A DNA stretch of 64,000 nucleotides from Isoetes taiwanensis (lineage: Eukaryota > Streptophyta > Lycopodiopsida > Isoetales > Isoetaceae). The stretch is from positions 2,509,661-2,573,660 of the forward strand of contig JAJEKV010000083.1 in assembly GCA_021234155.1 (NCBI GenBank), written 5' to 3'. Every line of letters begins with the position of its first letter. The first letter of the stretch is position 1. The position numbers were made by a program, and so were the translations under genes. A model generated the notes under the pieces. The model was not told where the DNA came from. It worked only from the letters and a program-made list of their open reading frames with translations, and made no database searches. Positions 1 through 11,019 of this stretch are shown here, piece after piece.

Positions 1-994
1 TTATTTAACCTTGATGATTCTGTTACTAAGTGGTATTATTTACTTGTCTCGAATATATGGACTCAAAAAAATGTAGGCCTCAAGTAAGACATCATATTTA
101 TCTTTAGATTTACTTGAAAGATGGTTGAAACAGTTGCAGTAGTGCTAAGAAATTAAAGCATGCATCAGTTTATACTTGTTATTGTTCTAAGGAAATTTGT
201 AAGCATTCTCATAATTGTCTGATTGTGACTGTAGTTCAAAACAATCAGAACATCTCATAATTAATTGTGCTATTTTGGTGTGTATTAGTTTCCTTTGCCT
301 TGGTCTGATGGTTTTCTATGAAGATGGCTAAGCAGTTTCTGCATGTTATCAGTCTGATGAACCATCTGACATTACCAAGCAGAAAGAACCATCGAGTCCA
401 AGATACGAGCCATTTTTTCCAAGGCAGACTTTTCAGGTACTTGCTTGTGGAATGCATCTATTATATACAGTCTAGATAAAGAAGCAAGAGCTAAGACATT
501 TACAATGCATTTTTTTTATTAGTTTTTGTCATTTATTTCTTCCTGCTTTTGTCATGTGAGTTTTGATCAAGCAGTTTAGGGGCTGAATTCATCGCTTTAT
601 TTGCTTTTCTCATGACACCGTAATAATGGTCACCCATTTAGTACTTTTTTCGCATTGCTTTCCTTGCTTATGAAGCACAATGTTATCTCTTGAATGTAAC
701 CTTTTACAGCTTCTTCAGAACATTCCTTGAAGCACTAGTTCTCCATCCTTCAGCTGGTCTTTTATTTAAGTTTCAGATTTTATTCATCTATACAAATGAA
801 AGTGATTATGCAAAAGGGTGGATTTTTCTGCAATGAATTGAAACAAAGCATAGCTTAGGCATGGTTCAGTCTGTGCATGGTTTAGGGTAAGCAAGATTTG
901 AAGCAAAGCATGGCTTATACATACTGTTGTTGATTTTACAGTTTCATATGTGGTGCATAAATTAATTAAATAATTCTTGTTATTCCTGTAGATA
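1..994. other. Intergenic, no gene recognised
   Basis: AT-rich sequence with only short, unconvincing reading frames. A phrase resembling 'aagcatggctta' appears near 845 and again near 905, which suggests a small local duplication. I see no RNA gene or mobile-element terminus. Confidence 0.5.
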
Positions 995-2248
995 ATGTCT
1001 TCAAAGCATTCAGAAATCAGTCAAATCATTTTGCGAAATGGCAAAGATGTCACAGGACAATGGATTGATTTGCACATATCCATTGGTTCGTGGGTCACCA
1101 TGATGCCTAAGCAATGCGTCATCATAGGGTAAAGAAGCGCAAGCTCAATGACCAGCCAATGTGGAAAATGTGTGGATCAGCCAAGGTGCTTGGGTTTGTG
1201 ACCAGCCAAGGTGGAAAATGTGTGGATCAGATAATGGTTGCACATGCATATGGACCTCAAGACATGATGAAAGAGGATATTTCGAATTCTTCCACGTTTC
1301 CAAAACTTGATGTAAATTGTCTATGCTCATCTGACTTCAAGGACACTGTTTCAGCGCAAAGCATCACTAGCGTCTTGGAGGTATACCATTATTTGATTGG
1401 GAAGTTGTTGTTTCCTGATTTTTCATTGTCTTCCTTTAAGGCTCAGGGCATATGGTTCCACAAGTACCATTACACGAAGCAAATCTGGAACGAAAAGTTA
1501 ACAATTGTCAATCCTCCAACATCATTACTTTTGTGTAGAGGAATTAATGACATGCAGTCTGTTACTGCATTCCGCCTTCTACTGACAAGAGAGGTTGCCA
1601 AGTTATTGACTGAAAGAGGAGGGGTTTGCGGTGGACTGAAGGCGTTCATTCCCATAGACATATTTGCTTTCATGTTCAAGGATGTGCAGACACCAAGAAT
1701 TGCACCGCAAACGTATATTTTTAAAGGAGTTACAGAAGAATCGCTTGACCAACTATTTTACGGACAATGGAGGATTAGAACTCATAAAACTGGTGGCCAA
1801 ATAACCAAGTGCCAAGTGGATTCAGGCAGCTTCATATTCAGGTAATTTCTTATTTTCTAATTGCTTCTATTTTACAAATGATAGTATGATACCATTCTTT
1901 CAGGTATAGGCTGCCAAAGCAAATATTATACTGGAATTTTTTTGTTCGGGGGCACAAAAAACAGTGGGAAAATGGCAAGTATGTCTGGGTAGCAGTTGAG
2001 GAACATCGCAATAGAACTAGTTCTATGGAATTGGATATACACATATCGAAAATGGTTCTATGTGGACTTTGGTTGTGGAAGAGGACTGGACACTAACCGA
2101 ATGCAGAAAATTAGTCGAGTCGCTCACTGATTATTCTGATTTTCATTTCTTAGTAAACGAGAAGAAGGTTGGATATAGAAGAGAGTGCGATGTGACATGG
2201 AAAGATTGTATGGCTCCACATCTCGTGAGGATGAAGCATGGTATTTGA
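995..2248 (+). CDS. Hypothetical spliced gene, function unknown
   Basis: The first ATG that fits is at 995 (MSSKHSEISQII...). An open frame runs to about 1130, where a one-base shift links it to a 243-codon frame from 1114. A canonical GT-AG intron (1842-1903, 62 bp, ending TTTCAG) then joins ...SGSFIFR to YRLPKQILYWNFF.... A second frame shift near 2050 links ...LDIHISK to MWTLVVEEDW..., ending at 2248. Aromatic- and Trp-rich stretches (WNFFVRGHKKQW, WTLVVEEDWT) run smoothly across the joins, which supports real coding. I do not recognise a family. A 31-bp repeat lies inside exon 1. The two frame shifts mean it is either a decaying gene or a stretch of low-quality consensus. The start at 995 is inferred only from frame continuity. 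Confidence 0.45.
1150..1230. repeat. 50-bp-period tandem duplication inside exon 1
   Basis: A 31-base phrase beginning gaccagccaa is at 1150-1180 and again at 1200-1230 with one mismatch. The 50-bp period is not a multiple of three, so the two copies are read in different frames (QPMWKMCGS, then SQGGKCVDQ). Confidence 0.85.
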
Positions 2249-2576
2249 TGTAATGCTAAATATAATATGTAAAAACAATCAGAGCTATTGTTGGTTTAAT
2301 TTGGGTTCAACTCCCAAAGGCAAGATCGCAGGGTCTGCCATTGCTGTGAAAATTTGAGCACATGTGTAAGCTTATGTGTAAGCTTACAGGCACGCTGCAT
2401 TGTTGCATTGATAATGGAATGATACATTCAATTTCATGGCAAATCAATAAAGGGTATGTACCTTGCTGGTGACAGAAATCAGGTTAGTAATACATGTTGG
2501 TATACGAGATAATAAGACTGAAGTTGGCAACGTGACTGTGTTTCACTTAGTTTTGCATAGTCTCTGCTTAGATTAT

Positions 2577-2960
2577 GTTTACATGTCATCTTATAGTGCT
2601 GGAAAGTTGGGCAACATATGTTTTACTCAGTTTTGCATAGTTGTGCTTAACATGAAATATTATATTGGACTTTTTAAATGAAATACGAAAGCGAGTGCAA
2701 TGTGATAGCAGTAAAAGTGAATAGTGTATTGGGCCAGGTCATTTTGAGAGCCCTTTGCAAGTAAAAGTCATGATCATCTCAACCCAAGATTACAGGTTTA
2801 TATTGAAGACAGGACGATTCTTAAATCATACAAGGAAAATTGTGGTCTAATCTGTAAACTCAGTGACGAAATCCATTGAAGAAGAAGCTGCATTCTGCAA
2901 TGACTTTGTCCTCATACCACTCTGCATTGTTAAAACCATTGTTAAAAAAAAAAATTGGTA
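2577..2960 (+). repeat. Inverted repeat, left arm
   Basis: About 385 bp that match the reverse complement of 5160-5548 at roughly 80% by eye. Anchors include acatgtcatcttatag, cccaagattacagg and cattctgcaatg. It also contains a partial internal duplication (2528-2588 resembles 2610-2654). Confidence 0.8.
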
Positions 2961-3003
2961 AGGCACATCTTTACGTTAAGCCATAAAGTTGGTTCATATA
3001 GTT

Positions 3004-3421
3004 AAGGGATATTATACTGCAAGTATAAACACAAAGAGACAGTCGGACATATAATTATAGAATCGAGACATATAATTATAGAGTTAAATATTTTAACCAA
3101 TTAACATGCCCCATAGACACAAGGTTACACTTAAGAACCCAAGCTTTGCGCAACCTTACAAAAAGTTGGACCTATGCCAACACGAGATGTCAAGGGAATT
3201 AATACTATGGCCTTTTCAAGATTTGGCAAAATTCAATGGGCCAACATGGTAAGACACATCTTTACATTAAGCCATAAAGTTGGTTCATATAGTTGGCTTA
3301 CGTTTCCCAATGACGATCCGTATAGTGAACCCAGGTAACCAATGGTACCAAATGGTCAAAGGCTACGGATGAACATTCATCAAATAACCGTAGACAAAAT
3401 CTCAGATTATGGATAATTCAC
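3004..3421 (+). repeat. 417-bp direct repeat, copy 1
   Basis: It starts aagggatattatactgcaag and ends ggataattcac. A near-identical copy is at 3688-4103, and a short third start is at about 4420. Each copy contains a doubled 'acatataattatagag' phrase. It shows neither TG..CA ends nor an adjacent primer-binding site, so I do not call it an LTR. Confidence 0.85.
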
Positions 3422-3687
3422 AGTCAATTTCAAGGTTTAGTATTATGCCAGACTTAAAATTCTGGCCACATATGTTATACTACCCCAATATAGTGAAGAT
3501 TTTTCTGTAGAAGGGTTAAGCCACATCAAGTCCTGCCATTTTCTTAAGGGCGCTACCTAGTTTATGCAACCATGCTATAGATCTAAAGTGACCATATTGA
3601 ATAGTGAAAGGCTAGTTAGCATTGGTCACAATACAATTATAATCCTCATATATAATTAATCCTCATATATAATTATAGAGTCTATTC

Positions 3688-4103
3688 AAGGGGTATTATG
3701 CTGCAAGTATAAACACGAAGAGTCAGTCAGACATATAATTATAGAATCGAGACATATAATTATAGAGTTAAATATTTTAACCAATTAACGTGCCCCATAG
3801 ACACAAGGTTACGCTTAAGAACCCAAGCTTTGTGCACCTTTACAAAAAGTTGGACCTATGCCAACATGAGATGTCAAGGGAATTAATACTATAGCCTTTT
3901 CAAAATTTGACAAAATTCAATGGGCAAACATGGTAAGACACATCTTTACTTTAAGCCATAAAGTTGGTTCATAAAGTTGGCACATTTCCCAATGACGATC
4001 CGTATAGTGAACCCAGGTAACCAATGGTACCAAATGGTCAAAGGCAACAGATGAACATTCATCAAATAACCGTAGACAAAATCTCAGATTATGGATAATT
4101 CAC
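3688..4103 (+). repeat. 417-bp direct repeat, copy 2
   Basis: Second copy of the 3004-3421 repeat, about 93% identical by eye and 684 bp downstream of the first. The 267-bp spacer between copies holds no coding sequence. A truncated LINE has inserted just beyond its right end. Confidence 0.85.
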
Positions 4104-4127
4104 TTCTCACAATTCAATCCGAGCCTT

Positions 4128-4394
4128 GGCTAATATGGAGTGTATGGAAGCGAAGGCGAAGAAAGGTCTTTTATGACAAGCGTATTTCTTCTCAGGTGGT
4201 GCTTCAAGAAATTCGTAAGAAGTTGTATAATTGCTTTCAGATCTCCAATTGGCCTGATCGTATTAAAATTCCAATATGGAGTGATCATCTAAAAGTGATT
4301 GATGCTTCAGGGACATTTCTTACTTCTGGAAGTACTTTGTAATATTTTGAGTGTATAATATGAAGTAAAACACGTTCTTCAAAAAAAAAAAAAA
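4128..4394 (+). mobile_element. 5'-truncated LINE with poly(A) tail
   Basis: The insertion encodes only the C-terminal end of a plant LINE ORF2: the pattern W-x-IW-x-VWKRRRRKVF followed by a helical tail, as seen after the reverse transcriptase of plant L1-type elements. The stop is at 4340-4342, followed by a short 3' UTR and an A-tract ending at 4394. A 14-bp target-site duplication with one mismatch brackets it: TCAATCCGAGCCTT (4114-4127) and TCAATCTGAGCCTT (4395-4408). Severe 5' truncation, A-tail and variable-length TSD are the standard marks of LINE target-primed reverse transcription. Confidence 0.85.
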
Positions 4395-5159
4395 TCAATC
4401 TGAGCCTTTGAGTCTAGTTAAGGGTTATTATACTGTAAGTATAAACATGAAGAGACAGTAGAATAAAATGGAGTGAGATAACATAGATATTTGCATGAAA
4501 TAATTATCTTTGTTGGTGACTTGGCTAGAAAATATCCATGAATTAACATATGTTGTATGAGGTCACAATAGCTCGAAGATTTACCATTGTTATAAGATTT
4601 GAACACTGATCCATATATTTAAATTCACTAGGATTTCACGTGTTGAATCTACACAGATGGTATGGGCTAGCAATTGTATACATGGACATCCACCCACAAC
4701 CCAATTTGTTGGAAGTTTACTGCCTCTTCTTCGCATTTTTACTTGCAATGTAATACACTTTGACTTTAGATTCTAGCATAGTCTTTTTTAACATTTAGAA
4801 AGCTTGGGGTTTGAGAATTGGTTAAGCATTGGTTTGACCTATAGTAGAAATTAAAAATTCCTATAAGCATGTTGAATTGTTGGAGAAACCCAGTGGCGTG
4901 TAGCATTATGTGAAATTGAACGACTTCATTACACTCTCTGTGGACAAGCTTAATGTTGTGATGTGACTGATGCTAACTAGCCTTGCACTATCTGATATGG
5001 TCACCTTAGATTTATAGCAATGTGTGGTTAAATTAGGTGGGGTGGAAACACCACACTACAACTAATTGGAGTAACCTGAAGGCATGGACTTACTAGGCCT
5101 ACCAAAATCAATGGGCATGTCAAATGCTTAAGGTGGTTGACAATGTAAATGTATTTTGA

Positions 5160-5548
5160 AACACTATGGTTGTGAAATAGTAAGCAATCATTTTTAACAA
5201 TGGTTTTGACGATGCACATTAGCCCGAGGACAAAGCCATTGGAGAATGCGGTTGCTTCTTCAACGGATTTCATGAAATAATTTACAGATTAGCCCACAAT
5301 TTTTGTTATATGATTTAAGAATAATCCCATCTTCAATACAATCCTGTAATCTTGGGCTGAGATGATCAGGACATTTACTTGCAGTTGGATTCTCAGAACG
5401 ACTTGGCCCAATGCACTGTTCACTTTAACTGATGTCACACTGCACTATTTCATTTAAACACTTTGCTGTAATACATCATGTTAAGCAGAGACTATGCAAA
5501 GCTGAGTGAAACATAGTCACGTTGCCCAACTTATTCCAGATCTATAAG
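5160..5548 (-). repeat. Inverted repeat, right arm
   Basis: Reverse-complement partner of 2577-2960. Together the arms enclose a 2.2-kb spacer holding the direct repeats and the LINE fragment. Transcription through both arms could form a long imperfect hairpin (inference). Confidence 0.8.
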
Positions 5549-5863
5549 ATGACATGTATACATAACCTACACCTGTTCAAAAGCTCAGAAGGATTTTTAT
5601 GTAGCACAACAATATAGGAATTTACACCTGCACTTATTTACACTTTTACAAAGATTGAGCTCAACCCTACGTCTAACTATTTTTATCCACAGAACAGTAT
5701 ACATATCCAGCATATGTGATAGATACAGTAGCACAACAAGCTGTTTAAGCAAGGTTCAGCAACTATATTCTGTTGTGAGCAGCACTGAACATCAAAGTCT
5801 TCATTTACTGACCTAGCTCCTATTATAAATTCTATTTCTGCCTGACAACAAAAGAATAAACTT

Positions 5864-5948
5864 CAGGGATATTTCTTACTTCTGGATTGTAATATTTTGA
5901 GTGTATAATATGAAGTAAAACACGTTCTTCAAAAAAAAAAAAAAGAAG
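5864..5948 (+). mobile_element. Second, 85-bp copy of the same LINE 3' end
   Basis: Matches the last ~85 bp of the LINE at 4128-4394 (shared phrase gtaatattttgagtgtataa, then the A-tract). A perfect 12-bp target-site duplication AAGAATAAACTT flanks it (5852-5863 and 5949-5960). This is an independent insertion, not a segmental duplication, because the flanks differ completely. Confidence 0.85.
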
Positions 5949-5960
5949 AAGAATAAACTT

Positions 5961-6686
5961 TGAACTGTATGCAAAAGTGGAATACAAAATAAATATACAA
6001 GAGTGTTCATTTACAAAATACAAGAGTGGAATGCTTACCAAATTTCAACAGGAAATCAATCAACAGTATGTGCAACAACATTTAAATCTTCCACTTCTTC
6101 AACTAAGAACAAGACACAGGAGGTCATTATTATTGATATGCAGAAATCCAGTATTATGAATCCAATTTGAAGAGAATCACAAGATAACAACGCAATTAAA
6201 AAGTAATATAACTCGCTTAACCATATACACCTAAAAATGGGACAACATTGAATGCATTCAAATTGTCTTGGACTGTTTGTAACAGTTCCTGAATGCTCCA
6301 GAGTTTCAATGATGACTTCCAATTTAGGACTTACCTAGCATATTAAATGAAGACAAATGCTAGCCTAAATCTAGCATGCATGTAGCTGCAGCCAACTCAA
6401 CCAGCCTGTCTTAACTCAGCAAGCATGCCCAAAACACAAACCTGTTTTAAGCACATAAACATGTAGGACTACGCACCTGCTCTAATGATACCCTTGTCTG
6501 CAACTCTCCATTTGCATCCAATCTGCAAGCATTTATTGTGCATATAAGAACAAAGTGCAGTCAATAAAAAACCAAGTTAATCAAGTTGGCTATAAAAATG
6601 CAGAGTCACTCACCTTCTTGTTTAATCCGCTGATGTTCGAGCAACATATTTACTTCCAACTCTTACATGCTTGCATCTCCATTGTC
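5961..6686. other. Intergenic, no gene recognised
   Basis: AT-rich stretch between the LINE fragment and the end of the minus-strand gene. Reading frames here are short and show no recognisable domain. Confidence 0.4.
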
Positions 6687-9600
6687 TTAAAGTTTCCTTT
6701 GCGCTTGATTTCTCCCACATTTCCCTCGCTTACGGGCAGCTTCTCGTAGGGCATTGTCCAAGGGCGGGGCTGCTCTTATTCTAACATTCTTCTCATGTCT
6801 TGCCAATAACCTTCTATAAAACCATATTCCAAGTTGACAGTGACTGCGACATGGGGGAACACCCACCTCTTTGCGTAGCCCAATGAAATGCAGATTTAGT
6901 TTGTTTATGTGATTTCTCCATACCTTGAGTATTCCATACTCCAAGGCTTCTGTATTCTTTTACAAACCAAGGTGCATAGGCACATAATATGTGGATGTAG
7001 TGTGTGACCTCACTTTCACCCCATGCTTTGATATATGCATTTGTGAATCTTGTCACAACGTCCTTGAATTGTACTTTGTCATCATTATGAAGGTATGTTT
7101 TTGCAATAGGACATTCAGATCAGAGAACGTTGTCCATGCATTCAACTTATTTACTGCAAAAGTAGCTCTATTCGTTCTATCTCTTTCTGCCTCAACTAAT
7201 TTCTTGCCCAATTCAAACAACCCTTTTCTCTTTGGATCTACATTCTTTAAGAAGTGTCTGGCTTTATCACCACCCAATGAAACCTTCGCTGGCGTTGAGC
7301 TTTTTTTTTATCGTTTCAAGTCTTTCTCAAGCTTCACACAACCTCCATAGAGTCCAGCATCTGATAGTACTTTCTCAACCCTTGATATCCCCTCTTCCTG
7401 TCCTTTTCAACTTTAATATTCCACACGAAAACACGACTATGATGGATCATTTTCTCGATGATTCTCACCATCGCATGCAATGTGCAAAAATGCACTCTGG
7501 CTAGCGGAATTGGCAGAATTGTCTCAAACTCTTTATCCTGTAAATGCATTAGAGGAAATTTGAGATCTCATTTCATCCCCATAAGAATCCTCCAATGGAA
7601 TGGCTACCCTCTATTAACTGCAATTAATGCAGCACCAACAACTTCATTGCTGTTGTTTTTCCCCCATAACTTTTGATCCACTTGTCAAAATGTTGCGGCG
7701 TTTGTTGCATTAGATGCGGAATGAAAAGATCTTTCCAATGCTATATGGCTATGATGTATTTCAATATGATCATATGTGTTAACCTTAAAAAAATATGATT
7801 TTTTTGCTTATTTCTTATATATTTATATCGTAAAAGATGTATGAATGGATTATCACTAGATAGATCTTGTGAAGACGAACCTATTGCTACAAAAAGTTTT
7901 TGAATCGGAGTTCTGGATCAAAAGTTATAATGAAAAAATGATACTACAGAAGTTAGTTGCAGCTGCATTAATTACAGGCTGCCACATAATACTGGAATGA
8001 GATATACTGGAGCTCTTCTCTTATTGGACAGTTTAAAAAGCTGACATGGCATTTTAAGCATCCCTTAATGGGACAAAATGTGATCTCATTTTTTCTCTAA
8101 TGCCTATTTGGGGAAGCGTCTTGATTGCAGCTTAGTGTGGTAAAGCTCTTTCCTTTCTTTTTCTGCTTCAACTTGTACATGCAATAAATACAATTTTTAG
8201 AAGTTTGAGCAGGAGAATTGGCTATATTGTACATGGCTTTCTTAGTTTTTAAATCGGAAGCCAAATGAAAGTTTACCTTGAATGATCCATGACCATCCAC
8301 CTCCAGTAATGTGCCTGATTCATAGATACTAATCATTCTTGGAATATCGGTTTGATCGAATACCCATTTCAATACTTGAAAGTTCTCCTTACGAACTTGG
8401 AACATCCCAAGCCACCATGTGTGATCCTCAGACTGAACTGAAAATCATTCAAGATCCCTTTTTTTCTTAGGTAGAAGCAGTTGCTCACCATATTTTGCCT
8501 CTAAAGCGAAATTCATGAGAACTAACGAGACCCTTTCATATTTTTTCTTGCTCGTTAACTCCATCTCATCAAGCTTTATGCAAACTTCGAGTTGCTCTAC
8601 TTTAGAAGCCTTTACATTATAGAATACAACCATAAGCTTTAGAACACTATCTAAATCAAACCAAATGTTATTCTTTTCTGTTAGACCAATGATATTGCAT
8701 TCATCGCCATCATTTTTTACTCCCTTTGTTATACATGGGGATCCCAATTGAATTGAGTGCACGCCCCCAAGGATCTCCTCAACACTTGCGTTCCTCTTTC
8801 TCCTAATGGTTTCTACTGTTAGGACGAGGGATCATGACTTACGACTTCAATGCTGCATGAAAGGGTTTAAAAAGGCTCCTATATCCCTATCTACTCAAAC
8901 CTATAGAGTCGCAAGTGGTTTGCACTTTACCTGCATCCATTCTTGAATAGATTTCCTTTATGACCATATCTAACACATCTCTTTTCAAAGCCAAGTTGCA
9001 TGGTTCATTTAATAATGCAAGTATTTCCTCTCTTGATGCCATTTTCATCAAAAACTTTCCAAAATTCTGTCTCACGGATCCCTTCTTCTTTTCTGTGTTC
9101 AAAACTTTGCGAATTGCATACACTCTCCTCCTAGCTGCCCCTCCATTTGGAGCTAGCACCTCTATGGGTTTTATTTGTTTCTTCCTCTCACGAAGGCCTA
9201 TTGATGTCCTTTTAAGTCTTTTTAACCATGCCTCTAGAGTTCTTACTCTAGATTCAGCGCGCAAGCAATTTTTCTCAGCCACAGATCTCTCAATGTCACT
9301 CTGTTCAATAACAAAATCTTTTATGACAGCATCACTTTGCATCTGCAATGCATTCTTTTTTAAAGATGAGATTCTAACTGTCAATGAGGACTTCTATAGC
9401 AAATTCTTTTAACTCATGCTTAAGTGTTCCAATTTCCTGTCTACAAGCCTCAATTCTGCAGCATAGCTGATCTATGTATTTATTGAAGTTCTCACAATAT
9501 CCGAGCATTCCATTTTTTCCCTCACAGACAAACTTAACCAATGATGTCACAGAATTGAAATTTGGTGCCTTACCTGTTATTGGATCCTTGGGGTAAATCC

Positions 9601-9742
9601 CTCCTTGTGACCACAGATCTGCATTCTTTGCTCCAGTAGATCTCAAAAGATCTTCATTCACACGTACCTTGAAACCTCCCCTTTTCTTATTCCAAGTTTG
9701 TGCATACTCTGCAGGTAACCGAATTGTGATCCCGGTCATCAT
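6687..9742 (-). pseudogene. Decayed gene of an unnamed mobile-element-like protein family
   Basis: One minus-strand coding sequence can be followed with frame shifts from 9742 to 6687. It has an N-terminal segment (MMTGITIRLP...), then a coiled coil (about 9480-9200), a basic region (ARRRVYAIRK), and blocks near 8700-8500 (KLDEMEL...YERVSLVLMNFAL). Next comes HLASDLKTKKAMYNI followed by CIYC (about 8270-8170), then IPLARVHFCTLHAMVRIIEK (about 7480). The C-terminal block has GESEVTHYIHILCAYAPW and NTQGMEKSH (about 7000-6880), ending IWFYRRLLARHEKN. I remember the same ordered blocks from uncharacterised, repeated proteins of plants, algae and invertebrates, but know no name or biochemistry for them. 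Roughly 7740-8096 is non-coding and may be an intron or insertion. A conserved His/Cys-rich core in a repeat-borne ORF suggests a transposase-like role, which is inference. Confidence 0.55.
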
Positions 9743-11019
9743 TTTTACAGAGAATAGAATAGCTTAGATGCAAATAAGAGTCTAGCATAGAAATCAGAAA
9801 CAAAATATCTTCCAAACATGCATGACATGAATCCAAATTTTGAATTTAGGAGGCCAAAATTTAGAATCTCCATGGCGCCAAAGGACCTGTATGGGGCGGA
9901 AGACTCCAAACCAACCGATGTCTCTTTCATAGATTGGTCGAAAATGCCATAGATGGTCGGAAATCTCTGGTCAAGGCCCAAACGTCGCCAATGATTCCGC
10001 GTTCATTTTTTTTATTTTATTTTTTTGGGGTAGGTAAGGGGTTTGCATTCGAATTTTTGTTAGTAGGTGAGGGTTTCGAAAGTTAGGAAGGTTAGTAAGT
10101 GTGTGAGGAAGGTTGGTAAAGAATGCACTTTAATTTAATTAAAAAAAAAAGAAAAAAAAAAACTAATCTCTTGAGGAGAGAATGAGATCTCATCTGGCCT
10201 CTAATGGAGACATAGATCATAAGGACAGAGATAGTTGACAGTGTCTAGAGGGAGAGGAGCTGAATAAAGCAGAGGATTTGGGTGCCGATTTGAGAGGTCA
10301 AATAGAACTGGCAGATTGCCCGACTCTGGGCGGTCGGTTTTGCTGAGCCGGTTAGAGGGAAGCTGGAAAATTTTCGGAGGAGTTGCCTTTTATCCCATAT
10401 TCTGTGTGGTTATTTTTGGTGTATTATTTTTTGTCCGTCTTTGTGGATTCGTTGCAGAGCTTCTCTTGAGCCTGCAACATATCCTGCTACCGATGCTGGA
10501 TTGCTGTATTTGGGAGAGCTTCATGCTGGAATTTGGACCATTGGTAGTTGCTTGCATTTATTTTTTAGTGCATTTGGTGCAACCATGTGTTCATGTGTTC
10601 GATTTAGACCATTGACTCTTTGCATTTTGTCTTTTGTTGAAAATATTTTTACCTTTTATATTTAGAAAGTAGTGACCTACATAGAACAAGCCACAAAAGG
10701 TAAGAGAAGAACAAAGTATGAATTGAAGCATGAGGGTCTTCCTCCTGGTAAGCCCACGTTTGCTTTTTCTCGATCCAGCGGTTCTGAATGGAACCGTGGG
10801 CTGATTTTTATGGAACCGTGCAAATTCTTGCTCACCAAAATCTGTTTTCCATACAGAGATTTGGAATCGAATTCAAACATATTATAAGCCTTTTCCCAGG
10901 CACAAAAATCCATGGACAAAATCTTGAAAAGAGTTGCCCATCAGTGCTAAGTTATTTGCTGATTCTTGATCTGTCTTGTAAATTTACACAACGAGGTAGA
11001 GTTCTTCGTGCTCTTTAAG
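9743..11019. other. Intergenic, no gene recognised
   Basis: It includes an A-rich tract (about 10139-10163) and T-rich DNA near 10010. Open frames at 10316-10665 and 10672-10887 are low-complexity or hydrophobic and match nothing I know. The phrase gagatctcat near 10181 recurs in inverted orientation near 7564 and 8081. Confidence 0.4.

Noticed and set aside
3004-4103. 417-bp direct repeats as LTRs of a TRIM element
   Set aside because: No TG..CA ends, no PBS after the first copy, no PPT before the second, and a third partial copy at 4420.
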